DNA from: Parapedobacter sp035556095
GTDB taxonomy: Bacteria; Bacteroidota; Bacteroidia; Sphingobacteriales; Sphingobacteriaceae
Length of the DNA: 64,000 nt
Assembly (NCBI RefSeq): GCF_035556095.1
Contig: NZ_DATMFT010000011.1
Coordinates: 186,001 to 250,000 of the forward strand
Direction: 5' to 3'
Notes under the pieces: model-generated
Seen by the model: only the letters and a program-made list of their open reading frames with translations
Databases searched by the model: none
What the model was told of the DNA's origin: nothing
Shown: piece by piece, positions 8,876 to 17,197 of the stretch
How the letters are laid out: the number at the start of each line of letters is the position of its first letter
Numbering within the stretch: the first letter of the stretch is position 1
Program-made: the position numbers and the translations under genes

Positions 8876-9012
8876 TATCTTTGCCCCGTACCTTACAAAG
8901 AAGACACGGGTCATTATACGTCGGGTTCATCTGACAGCAGAAAAATGAAAATAGAGTATATGAAACCGTCATGGTTTTCAAAAACCACATAGGGGAATGA
9001 TTAAACCATGAC
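8876..9012 (+). promoter_or_regulatory. Leader region of the 9095 lipoprotein gene: -7 element, short ORF and competing hairpins
   Basis: This is the plus-strand part of the 394-bp gap between the kinase and the lipoprotein gene. TATCTTTG (8876-8883) fits a -7 element, though no -33 match is seen at 19 bp. A 15-codon reading frame (8945-8992, MKIEYMKPSWFSKTT) follows. It covers the first arm of a perfect 10-bp inverted repeat, GTCATGGTTT (8968-8977) and AAACCATGAC (9003-9012). The same first arm can also fold locally, TGGTTTT (8972-8978) with AAAACCA (8981-8987), so the two pairings are mutually exclusive. This resembles an attenuator; the function is not shown. Confidence 0.4.
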
Positions 9013-9094
9013 AGCTTCATCACCATTAAAACCGCCGAAAGCAGCATGAATGCCTTTAGAAACAAAAAAGCGATGAATAAACAAATTTAGATAG

Positions 9095-9880
9095 ATGAAA
9101 AACAACATGAAAACAACTGGTAAAATGCTAGCGCTAGGCTGCGGCATCTTGGTAGCATTGGCATCGTGTACCAAGGGGGACGTCAACGAAGACTTATCCG
9201 GTGGCGGCAACCTATTGCTCGTGGAATCGAAAGTAGACGGAAAGACACGTGCCCGTTATGAATATGATGGTCAAAACAAACTGGCCAAACTATACACACA
9301 CGATGAGGCCGGCGTTCACACCGCTACCGTAACCTATCTGTACAGCGATGATTTACTGTCATTCGTGGAAATGATCAATGTTTCGGGCGATATCGAATAC
9401 ACCGAATCCTATACCTATGGCAGTGACAACAGGCCAATTTCTTCAAAAACGACCTTTGACCCACAGGATGCCGAAAACGCAATTAATACCACCTATAGCT
9501 ATCCCGAAAATAAAGTCATCGAGAAAGCAGTCGTTCCGGGAGGCTACACTTCGGAGGTTACATATACCACGGACGACAAGGGAAACCTGTTAGCTATCGA
9601 AACGTCGGCCGAAGGACAATGGGCGTCAACGACGACATACGGCGACTACGATAATAAGCACGCTGCTGGTAGGCACGGAAATCCCTACAGGTGGAAATTC
9701 AATAGCCCCAACAACCACCGATCCGAGAAGACAACCTCCACTTACGATGGTGGCAACCTGGAGCGTACACTGAAATACACTTATAATAACGAAGGTTACC
9801 CCATCAAAATGGAGGTATATCCTAATGATTCGGAAACGGCAGCCGAAACCCACGAATACGTTTACAAAAAAGCTAACTAG
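9095..9880 (+). CDS. Lipoprotein with YD/RHS-like strand repeats
   Basis: 261 aa. The N-terminus is a lipoprotein signal with lipobox LASC near residue 25; a second ATG four codons in would also serve as start. The body repeats short beta motifs of the type YEYDGQNKLAKL, YTYGSDNRPIS and YTYNNEGYPIKMEVY, resembling the YD repeats of RHS-like proteins and the many Bacteroidota cell-surface lipoproteins of this kind. The product is therefore probably an extended beta structure on the envelope. Only 8 bp separate it from the following beta-barrel gene, so the two form an operon. The specific role is unknown. Confidence 0.75.
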   Translation: MKNNMKTTGKMLALGCGILVALASCTKGDVNEDLSGGGNLLLVESKVDGKTRARYEYDGQNKLAKLYTHDEAGVHTATVTYLYSDDLLSFVEMINVSGDIEYTESYTYGSDNRPISSKTTFDPQDAENAINTTYSYPENKVIEKAVVPGGYTSEVTYTTDDKGNLLAIETSAEGQWASTTTYGDYDNKHAAGRHGNPYRWKFNSPNNHRSEKTTSTYDGGNLERTLKYTYNNEGYPIKMEVYPNDSETAAETHEYVYKKAN

Positions 9881-9888
9881 TATCACTC

Positions 9889-10452
9889 ATGAAATCAATC
9901 ATTCAAAAAATCGTAAAAAAAGCCATTTTCATTTTCCTGTCCGTGGCGATTGCCTCATCGGTAAACGCACAGCCTTTTCAACAAGGAACAACCGCAGCCA
10001 ACGTCGGCATCGGCTTAGGAACTGCATTAGGTGGTCTCGGAAAGGCTCGCCCAGCCATCAGTGTTTCAATTGATCATGGCTTTTGGGACATCGGAGGTCC
10101 GGGTGTCATCAGTCTGGGTGGCTACATTGGAAATACCGGTTACAAATACACTGACGCCGGATACACCGCGAAATGGAACTACATCGTTGTCGGCGCACGT
10201 GGCGCTTACCATTATAACGGTTTCACGGACCTGCCCAACCTGGATGTATATGGTGGCGCCATGCTCGCGTACAACATTGTTAAGTATAAAGCGGAAGGGG
10301 GTGGTACCGACTTAGGCAATAATTATGGTAGCGGCCTTGGCCTTTCCGGTTTCGTGGGCGGAAGGTGGCTCTTCACGGAAAGCTTAGGTGCCTATGCCGA
10401 ACTGGGGTATGGCGTTTCGGTCCTGGCGGTAGGGTTGACGTTTAAATTCTGA
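9889..10452 (+). CDS. Small outer-membrane beta-barrel protein
   Basis: 187 aa with a cleavable signal peptide (about 1-27, ending VNAQ). The mature part is made of glycine-rich amphipathic strands alternating with short turns and ends in a phenylalanine (GLTFKF), a typical outer-membrane barrel C-terminus. It resembles the 8-strand porin-like/OmpW-like barrels that are common in Bacteroidota, but no precise family is recognised. It is cotranscribed with the YD-repeat lipoprotein and followed by a strong terminator. Confidence 0.75.
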   Translation: MKSIIQKIVKKAIFIFLSVAIASSVNAQPFQQGTTAANVGIGLGTALGGLGKARPAISVSIDHGFWDIGGPGVISLGGYIGNTGYKYTDAGYTAKWNYIVVGARGAYHYNGFTDLPNLDVYGGAMLAYNIVKYKAEGGGTDLGNNYGSGLGLSGFVGGRWLFTESLGAYAELGYGVSVLAVGLTFKF

Positions 10453-10501
10453 TCGCAAATGGCTGCACATCCATAGATCAGACATACAAAACGTACACAA
10501 A

Positions 10502-10533
10502 AAAAGCGTCCCGCCAATGGCGGGACACTTTTT
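10502..10533. terminator. Bidirectional intrinsic terminator
   Basis: A perfect 8-bp stem GTCCCGCC (10508-10515) - AAT - GGCGGGAC (10519-10526) lies between an upstream A-run and a downstream T-run, so it terminates on both strands. It sits between the convergent beta-barrel (plus) and DUF3127 (minus) genes. Confidence 0.9.
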
Positions 10534-10562
10534 GATTTACAATCAACTCAAACTATATTCGA

Positions 10563-10952
10563 TTAAAATGGCAAGTCATCGTCTTTCCCATCATCAGCAG
10601 AAATATCGACCGTAGGGGGAGCATCAAATTGCTGCGGCCCCGATCCCTGTTGTCCAGTCGATACCGGTTCGGTGGTTACTTTGGCCACTCGCCATGCAAC
10701 CAGGGAATTGAAATAGCTGGTTACCCCATCCTTATTTGTCCACGGCCGCCCACGCAAATTGAACGAAACCTCTACTTCATCACCTACACTCAAGTTATCA
10801 AATAAAGCTGTCCGGTCTTGGGTGGCTTCAAAACGGATATACTCCACAAACTGGGGGTTCTCCGCATATTGCACAACCAAATCCCGCTTCTTGAATGTAT
10901 CGGTCACTTGCTGCACAGCGCCAATTTCGTGCACTTTTCCTCGTATTTCCAT
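10563..10952 (-). CDS. DUF3127 protein, SSB-like with acidic C-terminal tail
   Basis: 129 aa. Residues 1-95 match the DUF3127 family of Bacteroidota, an OB-fold-like domain (MEIRGKVHEIG near the N-terminus, SFNLRGRPW and SYFNSLVAWRV later). The last residues are strongly acidic and end DDDLPF, after a Gln/Pro/Gly-rich linker. This is the architecture of single-stranded DNA-binding protein, whose DDDIPF tip recruits partner proteins. A role in binding nucleic acid and recruiting repair or replication factors is therefore likely but inferred. It is a single gene, convergent with the beta-barrel gene across the terminator. Confidence 0.85.
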   Translation of the reverse strand: MEIRGKVHEIGAVQQVTDTFKKRDLVVQYAENPQFVEYIRFEATQDRTALFDNLSVGDEVEVSFNLRGRPWTNKDGVTSYFNSLVAWRVAKVTTEPVSTGQQGSGPQQFDAPPTVDISADDGKDDDLPF

Positions 10953-11097
10953 TACTTCTTTCTTTTTGCCATCACCTACCTAAGCAATTATTGCTGGCAG
11001 TCGATGGCATTGCGGTTATTACAATTACATGTTCTTAATGAAATGGTAAAATTAGGTATTTTTTGCTTATGATAATAAGTACCTTTGCCAAAATCTT

Positions 11098-12276
11098 ATG
11101 GAAGTTTTCAACACCCCCCGGAAAATCATCATTACCTGCAACAGAAAACTCTCGCCCTATTTACAGGCGGAAGTAAGGCGGTTGGATTTCGATATTAAAC
11201 GTGGTTTTGCCACCGGCGTAGAACTGTTTGCTACATTAAATGACTGCATCCGGCTGAACCTCAACCTACACTGCGCCAGCCAGATCCTTTACTCACTGGC
11301 CGCATTTCCCGCCCGTAATCCTGCTGAACTTTACGAAGCGTTATCCGCGATAGCTTGGGAAGAACTGATTGCGTTTGATGGATACGTCTCAGTTACGTCC
11401 AATGTCAACAATCCGACCATTACCACGCCGCTGTTCGCCAATCTAAAGGTAAAGGATGCTATTGCCGACCGTATTAAAGCCAAGAAAGGCCTTCGGCCGG
11501 ATAGTGGTCCGGACCAGCATAAAACGGTGGTTCATCTGTATTGGCAGGATAATCAGGCGGAAATCTTTCTGGACACTTCGGGTGAAACACTGGCTAAGCA
11601 CGGCTACCGCAAGCATCCGGGGAAAGCGCCCATGCTGGAGGCACTGGCAGCCGGCGTGGTATACGCTACGGGTTGGGATGGTCAGTCCGCTTTTGTGAAT
11701 CCCATGTGCGGATCGGGTACATTAGCCATCGAAGCGGCGCTCATTGCAACGAACCGCAAACCCGGCCTGTTCCGCATGAACTATGCCTTTATGCATATTT
11801 TGGGCTATGACGAGCAGGTGTTTTTTGCCGAAAGGCGACGACTGAAAGAACAGGTAAACAAAAAAACCACGACAGTTATCATCGCCTCGGATTTATCGAA
11901 AGACGCCGTGGATATCGCGCGGGCAAATGCCAAGACCGCGGGGGTAGACCAGCTGATCGACTTCCATGTAGGTGATTTTGCAGATACGCCGCTTCCGGAC
12001 GGAGCCGGCGTGGTGGTATTCAACCCCGAATATGGCGAGCGGATGGGTACCCATACCAAACTTGAGGCCACCTACAGCCGTATCGGCGACTTCCTGAAGC
12101 AACAGTGCGGCGGAAAACGCGGGTATGTGTTTACGGGCAATCCAGATTTAGCCAAAAAAATCGGCCTCCACACATCGCGCAGGGTAGAATTCTACAACGG
12201 CAAACTCGATTGCCGCCTGCTTGAATACGAAATTTACGAAGGGAGCCGCAGGCCGCGCAGTGAAAACACCGACTAA
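11098..12276 (+). CDS. THUMP-domain class I SAM-dependent RNA methyltransferase (RlmL-N/YpsC type)
   Basis: 392 aa. The N-terminal part (about 1-160) is a ferredoxin-like plus THUMP RNA-binding region, and the C-terminal part a Rossmann methyltransferase. SAM motif I is at 201-208 (NPMCGSGT) and the catalytic NPPY-type motif appears as NPEYGER (309-315), a variant found in bacterial YpsC-like enzymes that methylate guanine N2 in 23S rRNA. It probably modifies large-subunit rRNA in the cytoplasm. A -7 element TACCTTTG (11080-11087) lies only 10 bp before the start. Its stop overlaps the start of the HD-domain gene by one base (TAATG). Confidence 0.9.
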   Translation: MEVFNTPRKIIITCNRKLSPYLQAEVRRLDFDIKRGFATGVELFATLNDCIRLNLNLHCASQILYSLAAFPARNPAELYEALSAIAWEELIAFDGYVSVTSNVNNPTITTPLFANLKVKDAIADRIKAKKGLRPDSGPDQHKTVVHLYWQDNQAEIFLDTSGETLAKHGYRKHPGKAPMLEALAAGVVYATGWDGQSAFVNPMCGSGTLAIEAALIATNRKPGLFRMNYAFMHILGYDEQVFFAERRRLKEQVNKKTTTVIIASDLSKDAVDIARANAKTAGVDQLIDFHVGDFADTPLPDGAGVVVFNPEYGERMGTHTKLEATYSRIGDFLKQQCGGKRGYVFTGNPDLAKKIGLHTSRRVEFYNGKLDCRLLEYEIYEGSRRPRSENTD

Positions 12277-12932
12277 TGCAAGCCTATATCGATCAGACGG
12301 CCGCGTTCGTACGCAAACAACTTGCCGACGCCGAGGCAGGGCACGATTGGTGGCATATCCTGCGCGTATGGAATCAGGTAAAGCTGCTCTTGCAGTACGA
12401 AAAGGGCGACCGATTAGTCTGTGAGCTCGCCGCGTTGCTGCACGACATCGCAGACAGCAAATTCCACAACGGCGACGAAACCATCGGCCCACGGATCGCA
12501 GGCGAATTTCTCGACAGCATCGGTATCGATGCCCGGGTGGTTGTCCATGTGCAGCATATCATCCGAAATATTTCCTATAAGGCCAGTTTAGAAGTCGTAC
12601 TCTTTCAATCCAAAGAGCTCGAAATCGTTCAGGATGCTGACCGACTGGATGCAATGGGCGCTATCGGTATTGCACGTGCATTTCATTATGGCGGTTACAA
12701 AAACCGGGAACTATATCATCCCGGTATTCCGCCGCAACCCAACCAAGATAAAGCGGCATACAAAAATAGCACAGCCCCTACCATCAACCATTTTTATGAA
12801 AAGCTGCTGCTGCTAAAAGACAAAATGAATACGGCTACCGCGAAGCGAGTAGCCGAAGAACGGCATCAATTCATGGAACGATACCTGGCGCAGTTTTATC
12901 GGGAATGGGAAGGAAAACTCCCTAACGATTAG
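12276..12932 (+). CDS. HD-domain metal-dependent phosphohydrolase (YedJ type)
   Basis: 218 aa. The metal-binding residues of the HD superfamily are visible: His23 and His27 in HDWWHILRV, the His56-Asp57 doublet in ALLHDIAD, and a later Asp near residue 120 (QDADRLDAMG). Members hydrolyse phosphate esters, often nucleotides; the substrate of this subgroup is not established. Translation is coupled to the rRNA methyltransferase (TAATG). The 3' end overlaps the convergent TM2 gene by 4 bp. Confidence 0.88.
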   Translation: MQAYIDQTAAFVRKQLADAEAGHDWWHILRVWNQVKLLLQYEKGDRLVCELAALLHDIADSKFHNGDETIGPRIAGEFLDSIGIDARVVVHVQHIIRNISYKASLEVVLFQSKELEIVQDADRLDAMGAIGIARAFHYGGYKNRELYHPGIPPQPNQDKAAYKNSTAPTINHFYEKLLLLKDKMNTATAKRVAEERHQFMERYLAQFYREWEGKLPND

Positions 12933-13291
12933 ATATAGCCCCCCATCACCATCATTGCTGCATCCCGAGCCATCCGCTGGTTGTACTCATCGGTCATACT
13001 CTTATGGTTAATCAGGTCTACTACCGTGCCAATCCAACAAAATCCCAACGTAAGGAAATAAATAATACCCATCGCTACCTGATTGAGTACAAAACGCTGG
13101 ATACCCGCAAAACCAAGAAAACCCAACAATGTAAATAACAAAATGTCTTGGGTATTTTTTCGTTTACCGCTATAAATAAACACAAAATGCTTTGTCTGCT
13201 CTTCGCTGAACGTTTTGGTAGCGTGTTCCAGGTACATCAATTCCTCGGGAGAAATGCCCCTGATGGTCATCAGTATATTTCGGTTGCTCAT
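12929..13291 (-). CDS. TM2-domain membrane protein
   Basis: 120 aa. After a soluble N-terminal 45 residues come two membrane helices (about 48-66 and 72-92) separated by the short turn typical of TM2 domains (GFAGIQRFVLNQVAMGI), with WIGTVVDLI in the second helix. The function of bacterial TM2 proteins is unknown. It lies 5 bp downstream of the DUF2752 gene and is probably cotranscribed; the two families are often neighbours. Confidence 0.9.
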   Translation of the reverse strand: MSNRNILMTIRGISPEELMYLEHATKTFSEEQTKHFVFIYSGKRKNTQDILLFTLLGFLGFAGIQRFVLNQVAMGIIYFLTLGFCWIGTVVDLINHKSMTDEYNQRMARDAAMMVMGGYI

Positions 13292-13296
13292 GATGG

Positions 13297-13602
13297 TTAT
13301 GTTTTAATCCAAATACTATATGTTCGTCTTGATAAATTATAAATCCGATGTACGATGACTAAAAAAGCTGGAATTCCCAACCGGTGCATTCGAATCGATT
13401 CCTGCAATTCCCCGTGCATAAGCAGCGCAATTGAACGCCCCAACCCGCACCCCGGACACCACGCTATGCCCACATTATCCAACGGACACAGTGAAAAGTG
13501 GTGTGTGTGCGGATTGGAAAAATAAAGCAAGAACAACGCCGACACCCAACATACCCATTCGATGGGCAACTTCGAAAACGAATACCTGCCGTACACTTCC
13601 AT
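13297..13602 (-). CDS. DUF2752 small membrane protein
   Basis: 101 aa with two to three hydrophobic segments and the family hallmark CPGCGLGRS near residue 50, preceded by a further Cys (SLCPLDN). DUF2752 proteins are short integral membrane proteins of unknown function. It forms a two-gene run with the TM2 gene. Confidence 0.88.
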   Translation of the reverse strand: MEVYGRYSFSKLPIEWVCWVSALFLLYFSNPHTHHFSLCPLDNVGIAWCPGCGLGRSIALLMHGELQESIRMHRLGIPAFLVIVHRIYNLSRRTYSIWIKT

Positions 13603-13660
13603 TAGGATGCTTAACTAGGTCATAAAGTTACAATAGATTTCTAAATTATTACCACCCCAA

Positions 13661-13691
13661 TTTCACCCCTTTAATAAAATGCTTACCTTTA
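13661..13691 (+). promoter_or_regulatory. Probable promoter of the GDPD operon
   Basis: TTTC (13661-13664), 19 bp, TACCTTTA (13684-13691), about 50 bp before the ATG at 13742. It has the same -33 variant and spacing as the fumC promoter. Its position supports the later start codon for the GDPD gene, because an in-frame start at 13679 would precede the transcription start. Confidence 0.55.
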
Positions 13692-13741
13692 ACCCATCTA
13701 ATCAGGTTGATTGGTATAATCCGATTTATAAAAAGCAACAA

Positions 13742-14560
13742 ATGAAACCTCTTATTCGCATTTTTTTCACGTTAATCGTATGCACTATGTGGCATGTTTC
13801 TTCTGCCCAATCCGTGAGTCAGGTCATTGCCCACCGCGGCGCATGGAAAGTGGATAGCCTTCCCCAAAACTCCATCGCTTCACTGCATCGCGCCATTGAA
13901 CTGAAGTGTGCAGGCACCGAGTTTGACGTACATCTCACCAAAGATGACATACTGGTCGTGAACCACGACAACGATTTTTACGGCATCGATATCGGTACTG
14001 CTACCTATGACGAATTGTTGGCTAAGAAGCATCCCAACGGCGAGGCTATCCCCACAGCAGAGGCTTACCTCCGCGAGGGAATGAAACAGAAAAAAACGAA
14101 ACTTATATTCGAACTAAAAACATCCAAGTTGGGCAAGGAGCGCACGCTGCATTCGGCTGATTTGTCCGTTGAACTCGTTAAGCGCCTCGGCGCTGAATCG
14201 ATGGTAGAATACATCGCGTTTGATTACGACGCCTGCAAGCGCATCGTTGAACTCGATCCAGATGCCAAAGTCTATTATCTCAACGGCGATATCACACCTG
14301 CCCAAGCCAAACAAGATGGTTTTACAGGTTTGGATTACCATTTCAACGTATTCGCGAAAAATCCTACGTGGATAAGAGAATCGCACGACCTCGGTCTAGC
14401 CGTAAACGTTTGGACCGTCAATACCGAAGAGGGCATGCGCACGCTATTAAACCAACAGGTGGAGTTTATCACTACTGACGAACCTGCTTTGTTGTTTGAA
14501 GTCATTAAGCAGTTCAAAAAGGAAAACAAAAAGCAAAAGAGAACAAGGAATAAAGATTAA
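13742..14560 (+). CDS. Glycerophosphodiester phosphodiesterase
   Basis: 272 aa from the ATG at 13742, which gives a proper signal peptide (cleaved after HVSSAQ, about residue 23). The GDPD TIM barrel follows: the AHRGAW motif with the catalytic histidine at the start of the domain, then GTEFDVHLTKDDILVVNHD carrying the metal-binding Glu/Asp and the second catalytic His. It hydrolyses glycerophosphodiesters to glycerol-3-phosphate and an alcohol, probably in the periplasm for phospholipid-headgroup salvage. It is the first of four closely spaced genes (gaps 42, 27 and 11 bp) that end with the universal stress protein. Confidence 0.93.
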   Translation: MKPLIRIFFTLIVCTMWHVSSAQSVSQVIAHRGAWKVDSLPQNSIASLHRAIELKCAGTEFDVHLTKDDILVVNHDNDFYGIDIGTATYDELLAKKHPNGEAIPTAEAYLREGMKQKKTKLIFELKTSKLGKERTLHSADLSVELVKRLGAESMVEYIAFDYDACKRIVELDPDAKVYYLNGDITPAQAKQDGFTGLDYHFNVFAKNPTWIRESHDLGLAVNVWTVNTEEGMRTLLNQQVEFITTDEPALLFEVIKQFKKENKKQKRTRNKD

Positions 14561-14590
14561 GGATTAAGGAACAAAGATTAAGGACTAAGG
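14552..14590 (+). repeat. Short tandem repeat, period 21 bp
   Basis: AAAGATTAAGGATTAAGG (14552-14569) recurs as AAAGATTAAGGACTAAGG (14573-14590), 17 of 18 bases identical. It overlaps the GDPD stop codon and fills the gap to the next gene. It looks like simple slippage of an A/G-rich stretch. Confidence 0.7.
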
Positions 14591-14602
14591 CTTAAAGCGC
14601 AT

Positions 14603-15439
14603 ATGAACAGAATTGTCTTTATCATCGCCTTCCTCGCTACGGGCTTGTCTATCGCCATTGCCCAAGAGTTCAACGTGGCGACATACAACATCCGGTATGA
14701 TGCCGCCAGCGATACAGGCAACCTATGGAAGGATCGGTCACCCCATTTGGCCCAGCTTATCAAATTTCACGGGTTCGATATTTTCGGCACACAAGAAGGT
14801 CTCAAGCACCAGCTGGACGACCTTTCCGGTATGCTTCCCGGCTATGCATACATCGGTGCGGGTCGTGATGATGGAAAAGACGGTGGTGAACATTCTGCCA
14901 TATTTTTCCGGTCCGATCGATTTGAAGTAGTTAAGAATGGGGATTTTTGGCTCGCTGAAAATACCGAAACCCCCAATAAGGGCTGGGACGCGGCGTTACC
15001 ACGCATCTGTACATGGGGGCTTTTCAAAGATAAGCAAACAGGTTTTTCGTTTTTTCTATTCAACGCACACTTCGACCACATCGGGGTAGAAGCACGTAAA
15101 GAGAGCGCCAAGCTGATTGTCGAAAAAGCACACGAATTGGGTGCCGGTATTCCCATGGTCGTTATGGGTGACTTCAATGTAAATCAGCACAACGAAAGCT
15201 ATCGCGTACTTAATGAAGGCGGAGAAGTAACCGATGCTTATGAACTCGCCGAATTGAGGTATGCACCCAGTGCAACGTTTAACGGATTCGATGTCAAGAG
15301 AAAAGGGGACAGCCGTATTGACCATATTTTCGTGTCCAAGCCATTCCGCGTAATTAGATATGGTATTCTTACCGACAGTTACGAGGGGAAAACGCCTTCC
15401 GACCATTTCCCGGTGATGGCAACGGTTCGCTATCAATAA
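14603..15439 (+). CDS. Endonuclease/exonuclease/phosphatase-family hydrolase
   Basis: 278 aa with a signal peptide (cleaved after IAIAQ, about residue 19), so it acts in the envelope. The EEP fold shows the standard order: NVATYNIRYD (metal-site Asn), GTQEGL (metal-binding Glu), NAHFDHIG (catalytic His), MGDFNVNQ (Asp/Asn pair), RIDHIFVSK and the terminal SDHFPVMAT (catalytic Asp-His). Secreted members cleave phosphodiesters in nucleic acids, sphingomyelin or inositol phosphates; the substrate cannot be told here. Cotranscription with a GDPD suggests phosphodiester or phosphate scavenging. Confidence 0.92.
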   Translation: MNRIVFIIAFLATGLSIAIAQEFNVATYNIRYDAASDTGNLWKDRSPHLAQLIKFHGFDIFGTQEGLKHQLDDLSGMLPGYAYIGAGRDDGKDGGEHSAIFFRSDRFEVVKNGDFWLAENTETPNKGWDAALPRICTWGLFKDKQTGFSFFLFNAHFDHIGVEARKESAKLIVEKAHELGAGIPMVVMGDFNVNQHNESYRVLNEGGEVTDAYELAELRYAPSATFNGFDVKRKGDSRIDHIFVSKPFRVIRYGILTDSYEGKTPSDHFPVMATVRYQ

Positions 15440-15466
15440 GAAAAATCACATTAAAAATACCATCCC

Positions 15467-16225
15467 ATGAAGGGCTTAAAAACACTTTCGCTAGCATCCT
15501 GTTTGCTGTTGTTCACGCAATGCGATACGCTTAGCCAATTGTCTACCACCGATGGCTCATCCGGATCAACAACATCCAGTAGCAGTGCGTCATCAGTGAG
15601 TTCGAGCGAAGCTGCCTCGGGCATAAAACAAGCATTAAGCCAAAGCCTGGATCGCAGCATCAAGTCATTATCGGTTACCGATGGTTTCTTGGGCAATGCG
15701 GCGGTGAAAATCCTTATGCCCCCCGAAGCGCAGAAAGTAGAAAGTGCGCTCCGTGGCATCGGCTTAGGTTCGCTTTGCGATAACCTGATTCAAAGCCTTA
15801 ACCGCGCGGCCGAAAGTGCCGTGAACGAGGCCGCGCCGGTTTTCGTATCCTCACTTTCCAAGTTGACCGTCCGCGACGCCACCAACATCCTGCTCAGCGG
15901 GCAGCCGGATGCCGCTACCCAGTTCTTTAAACGGACCACTACCGAAGAGCTAGCCAAGCGGTTCAGCCCCATCGTGGAAGGCGCTCTCGGTAAACATAAC
16001 GTAGCCCAGTATTGGAGTGCGGTGGTAGACCGTTACAACCAGATTCCGCTGGTGAACGAAAAAATAGAAACCGATTTAACAAAATACGTCACCGGCAAAG
16101 CGATAGACGGCCTCTTCCATCAGGTAGCCCAAGAGGAGTTAAAGATACGCGACAACCTGGGTGGTGCCCGGACCACGCCCTTACTGCAGAAGGTATTTGG
16201 TTACGCCGATAAGCAAAAAAACTAA
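15467..16225 (+). CDS. DUF4197 lipoprotein
   Basis: 252 aa. A lipoprotein signal (lipobox FTQC, Cys19) is followed by a serine/threonine-rich linker (about 25-50) and a helical DUF4197 domain to the C-terminus. Family landmarks visible are the segment with LGNAAVKILMPPEA and, later, DATNILLSGQPDAATQFF and VAQYWSAVVDRYNQIP. The function is unknown; it is an envelope protein. It lies in the GDPD-EEP-DUF4197-USP run. Confidence 0.9.
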   Translation: MKGLKTLSLASCLLLFTQCDTLSQLSTTDGSSGSTTSSSSASSVSSSEAASGIKQALSQSLDRSIKSLSVTDGFLGNAAVKILMPPEAQKVESALRGIGLGSLCDNLIQSLNRAAESAVNEAAPVFVSSLSKLTVRDATNILLSGQPDAATQFFKRTTTEELAKRFSPIVEGALGKHNVAQYWSAVVDRYNQIPLVNEKIETDLTKYVTGKAIDGLFHQVAQEELKIRDNLGGARTTPLLQKVFGYADKQKN

Positions 16226-16236
16226 TCCCCCGCGCC

Positions 16237-17067
16237 GTGAAGACGTTTCTCGTACCAGTCGATTTTTCCGACGTATCGTACACCGCCGCGCAATATGCAG
16301 TTGACTTGGCTGGGTACCTCCGTGCGAGAAATGTTGTTTTTTACCATTCCTACGCCCACCGACCGCCGGATGGCTTTGACGAACAAGCGGGGTATCGGGC
16401 ATCTACCTTACGGCACCTGGAGAAAATGGCCGCAAGGCTACGTGTCCCATCCTCTTTATCGACCGATGGCTTTGTGTTTATCTCGGATGACAAGCCGGTC
16501 GAGGCCGGGGTTGAGGCCATCGTAGACCAATACGCAATTTCCTTGATTGTCATGGGCATCGCCGGCCTCTCCGATATAGAGAATACGCTGGTCGGCCATA
16601 ACACGATGGCGGTTGCCAGATCGGGTTCCGCCCCATTGCTCATCGTACCTCGAAACCATGATTTCGAGCCCATAAGCCAGATGGTATATGCCACGGACCT
16701 GAGAGATATCCGGCATGTCACTCCTGTTGAAAGCATCATCCGCTTGACAAACCAATTAGCGGCATCGTTACATATCGTCCATGTAGATCCAGCAACGCAG
16801 GGGCAGACCCCAGATAAGATTCACCGCAAAAACGAGTTACTCAAGATGCTAGGCACGGTCAGCCCCTTGTTTGAAGTGGTGGGCGAGGCGCGCGACAAAG
16901 CGGATGGCATCTTCAAATACGTAAAAACGAACCAAATCGACCTCATCCTGATGGCGTCACGAGACTACGGTTTCTTCGAAAGGTTGTTCCACAGCAGTGT
17001 CAGCAAAAAACTGCTCAATATCGCCGATGTACCCGTGGTGCTGTTAAAGAATAAACCGGTGGGCTAG
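16237..17067 (+). CDS. Tandem universal stress protein
   Basis: 276 aa from a GTG start at 16237; the UspA fold begins immediately (KTFLVPVDFSD), so no other start fits. Two Usp domains lie in tandem (about 1-148 and 149-274). The first keeps the nucleotide-binding-type motif (VMGIAGLSDIEN, then HNTMAVARSGSAPLLIVP); the second is more diverged (LILMASRDYGFFERLF). It is a cytoplasmic stress-response or nucleotide-sensing protein of unknown exact role and the last gene of the four-gene run, 11 bp after DUF4197. Confidence 0.9.
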   Translation: MKTFLVPVDFSDVSYTAAQYAVDLAGYLRARNVVFYHSYAHRPPDGFDEQAGYRASTLRHLEKMAARLRVPSSLSTDGFVFISDDKPVEAGVEAIVDQYAISLIVMGIAGLSDIENTLVGHNTMAVARSGSAPLLIVPRNHDFEPISQMVYATDLRDIRHVTPVESIIRLTNQLAASLHIVHVDPATQGQTPDKIHRKNELLKMLGTVSPLFEVVGEARDKADGIFKYVKTNQIDLILMASRDYGFFERLFHSSVSKKLLNIADVPVVLLKNKPVG

Positions 17068-17197
17068 TCGACGACTTATCAAACTTTAGCCTTTTAATTA
17101 AAACCAATCCACCGATATCATGTTTATGCATGGTAGAACGTCGAACATGCAGCCTGGTTATGGTTGCATATCAGCACAACTTTAGCTAAGTTTGAAT

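Noticed and set aside
13679..13741. Upstream in-frame start for the GDPD gene
   Set aside because: It would precede the predicted transcription start and bury the signal peptide behind 21 polar residues; ATG at 13742 is better.
14552..14590. A/G-rich tandem repeat as part of a CRISPR or regulatory array
   Set aside because: Only two imperfect 18-base units with a 3-bp gap; simple slippage explains it.
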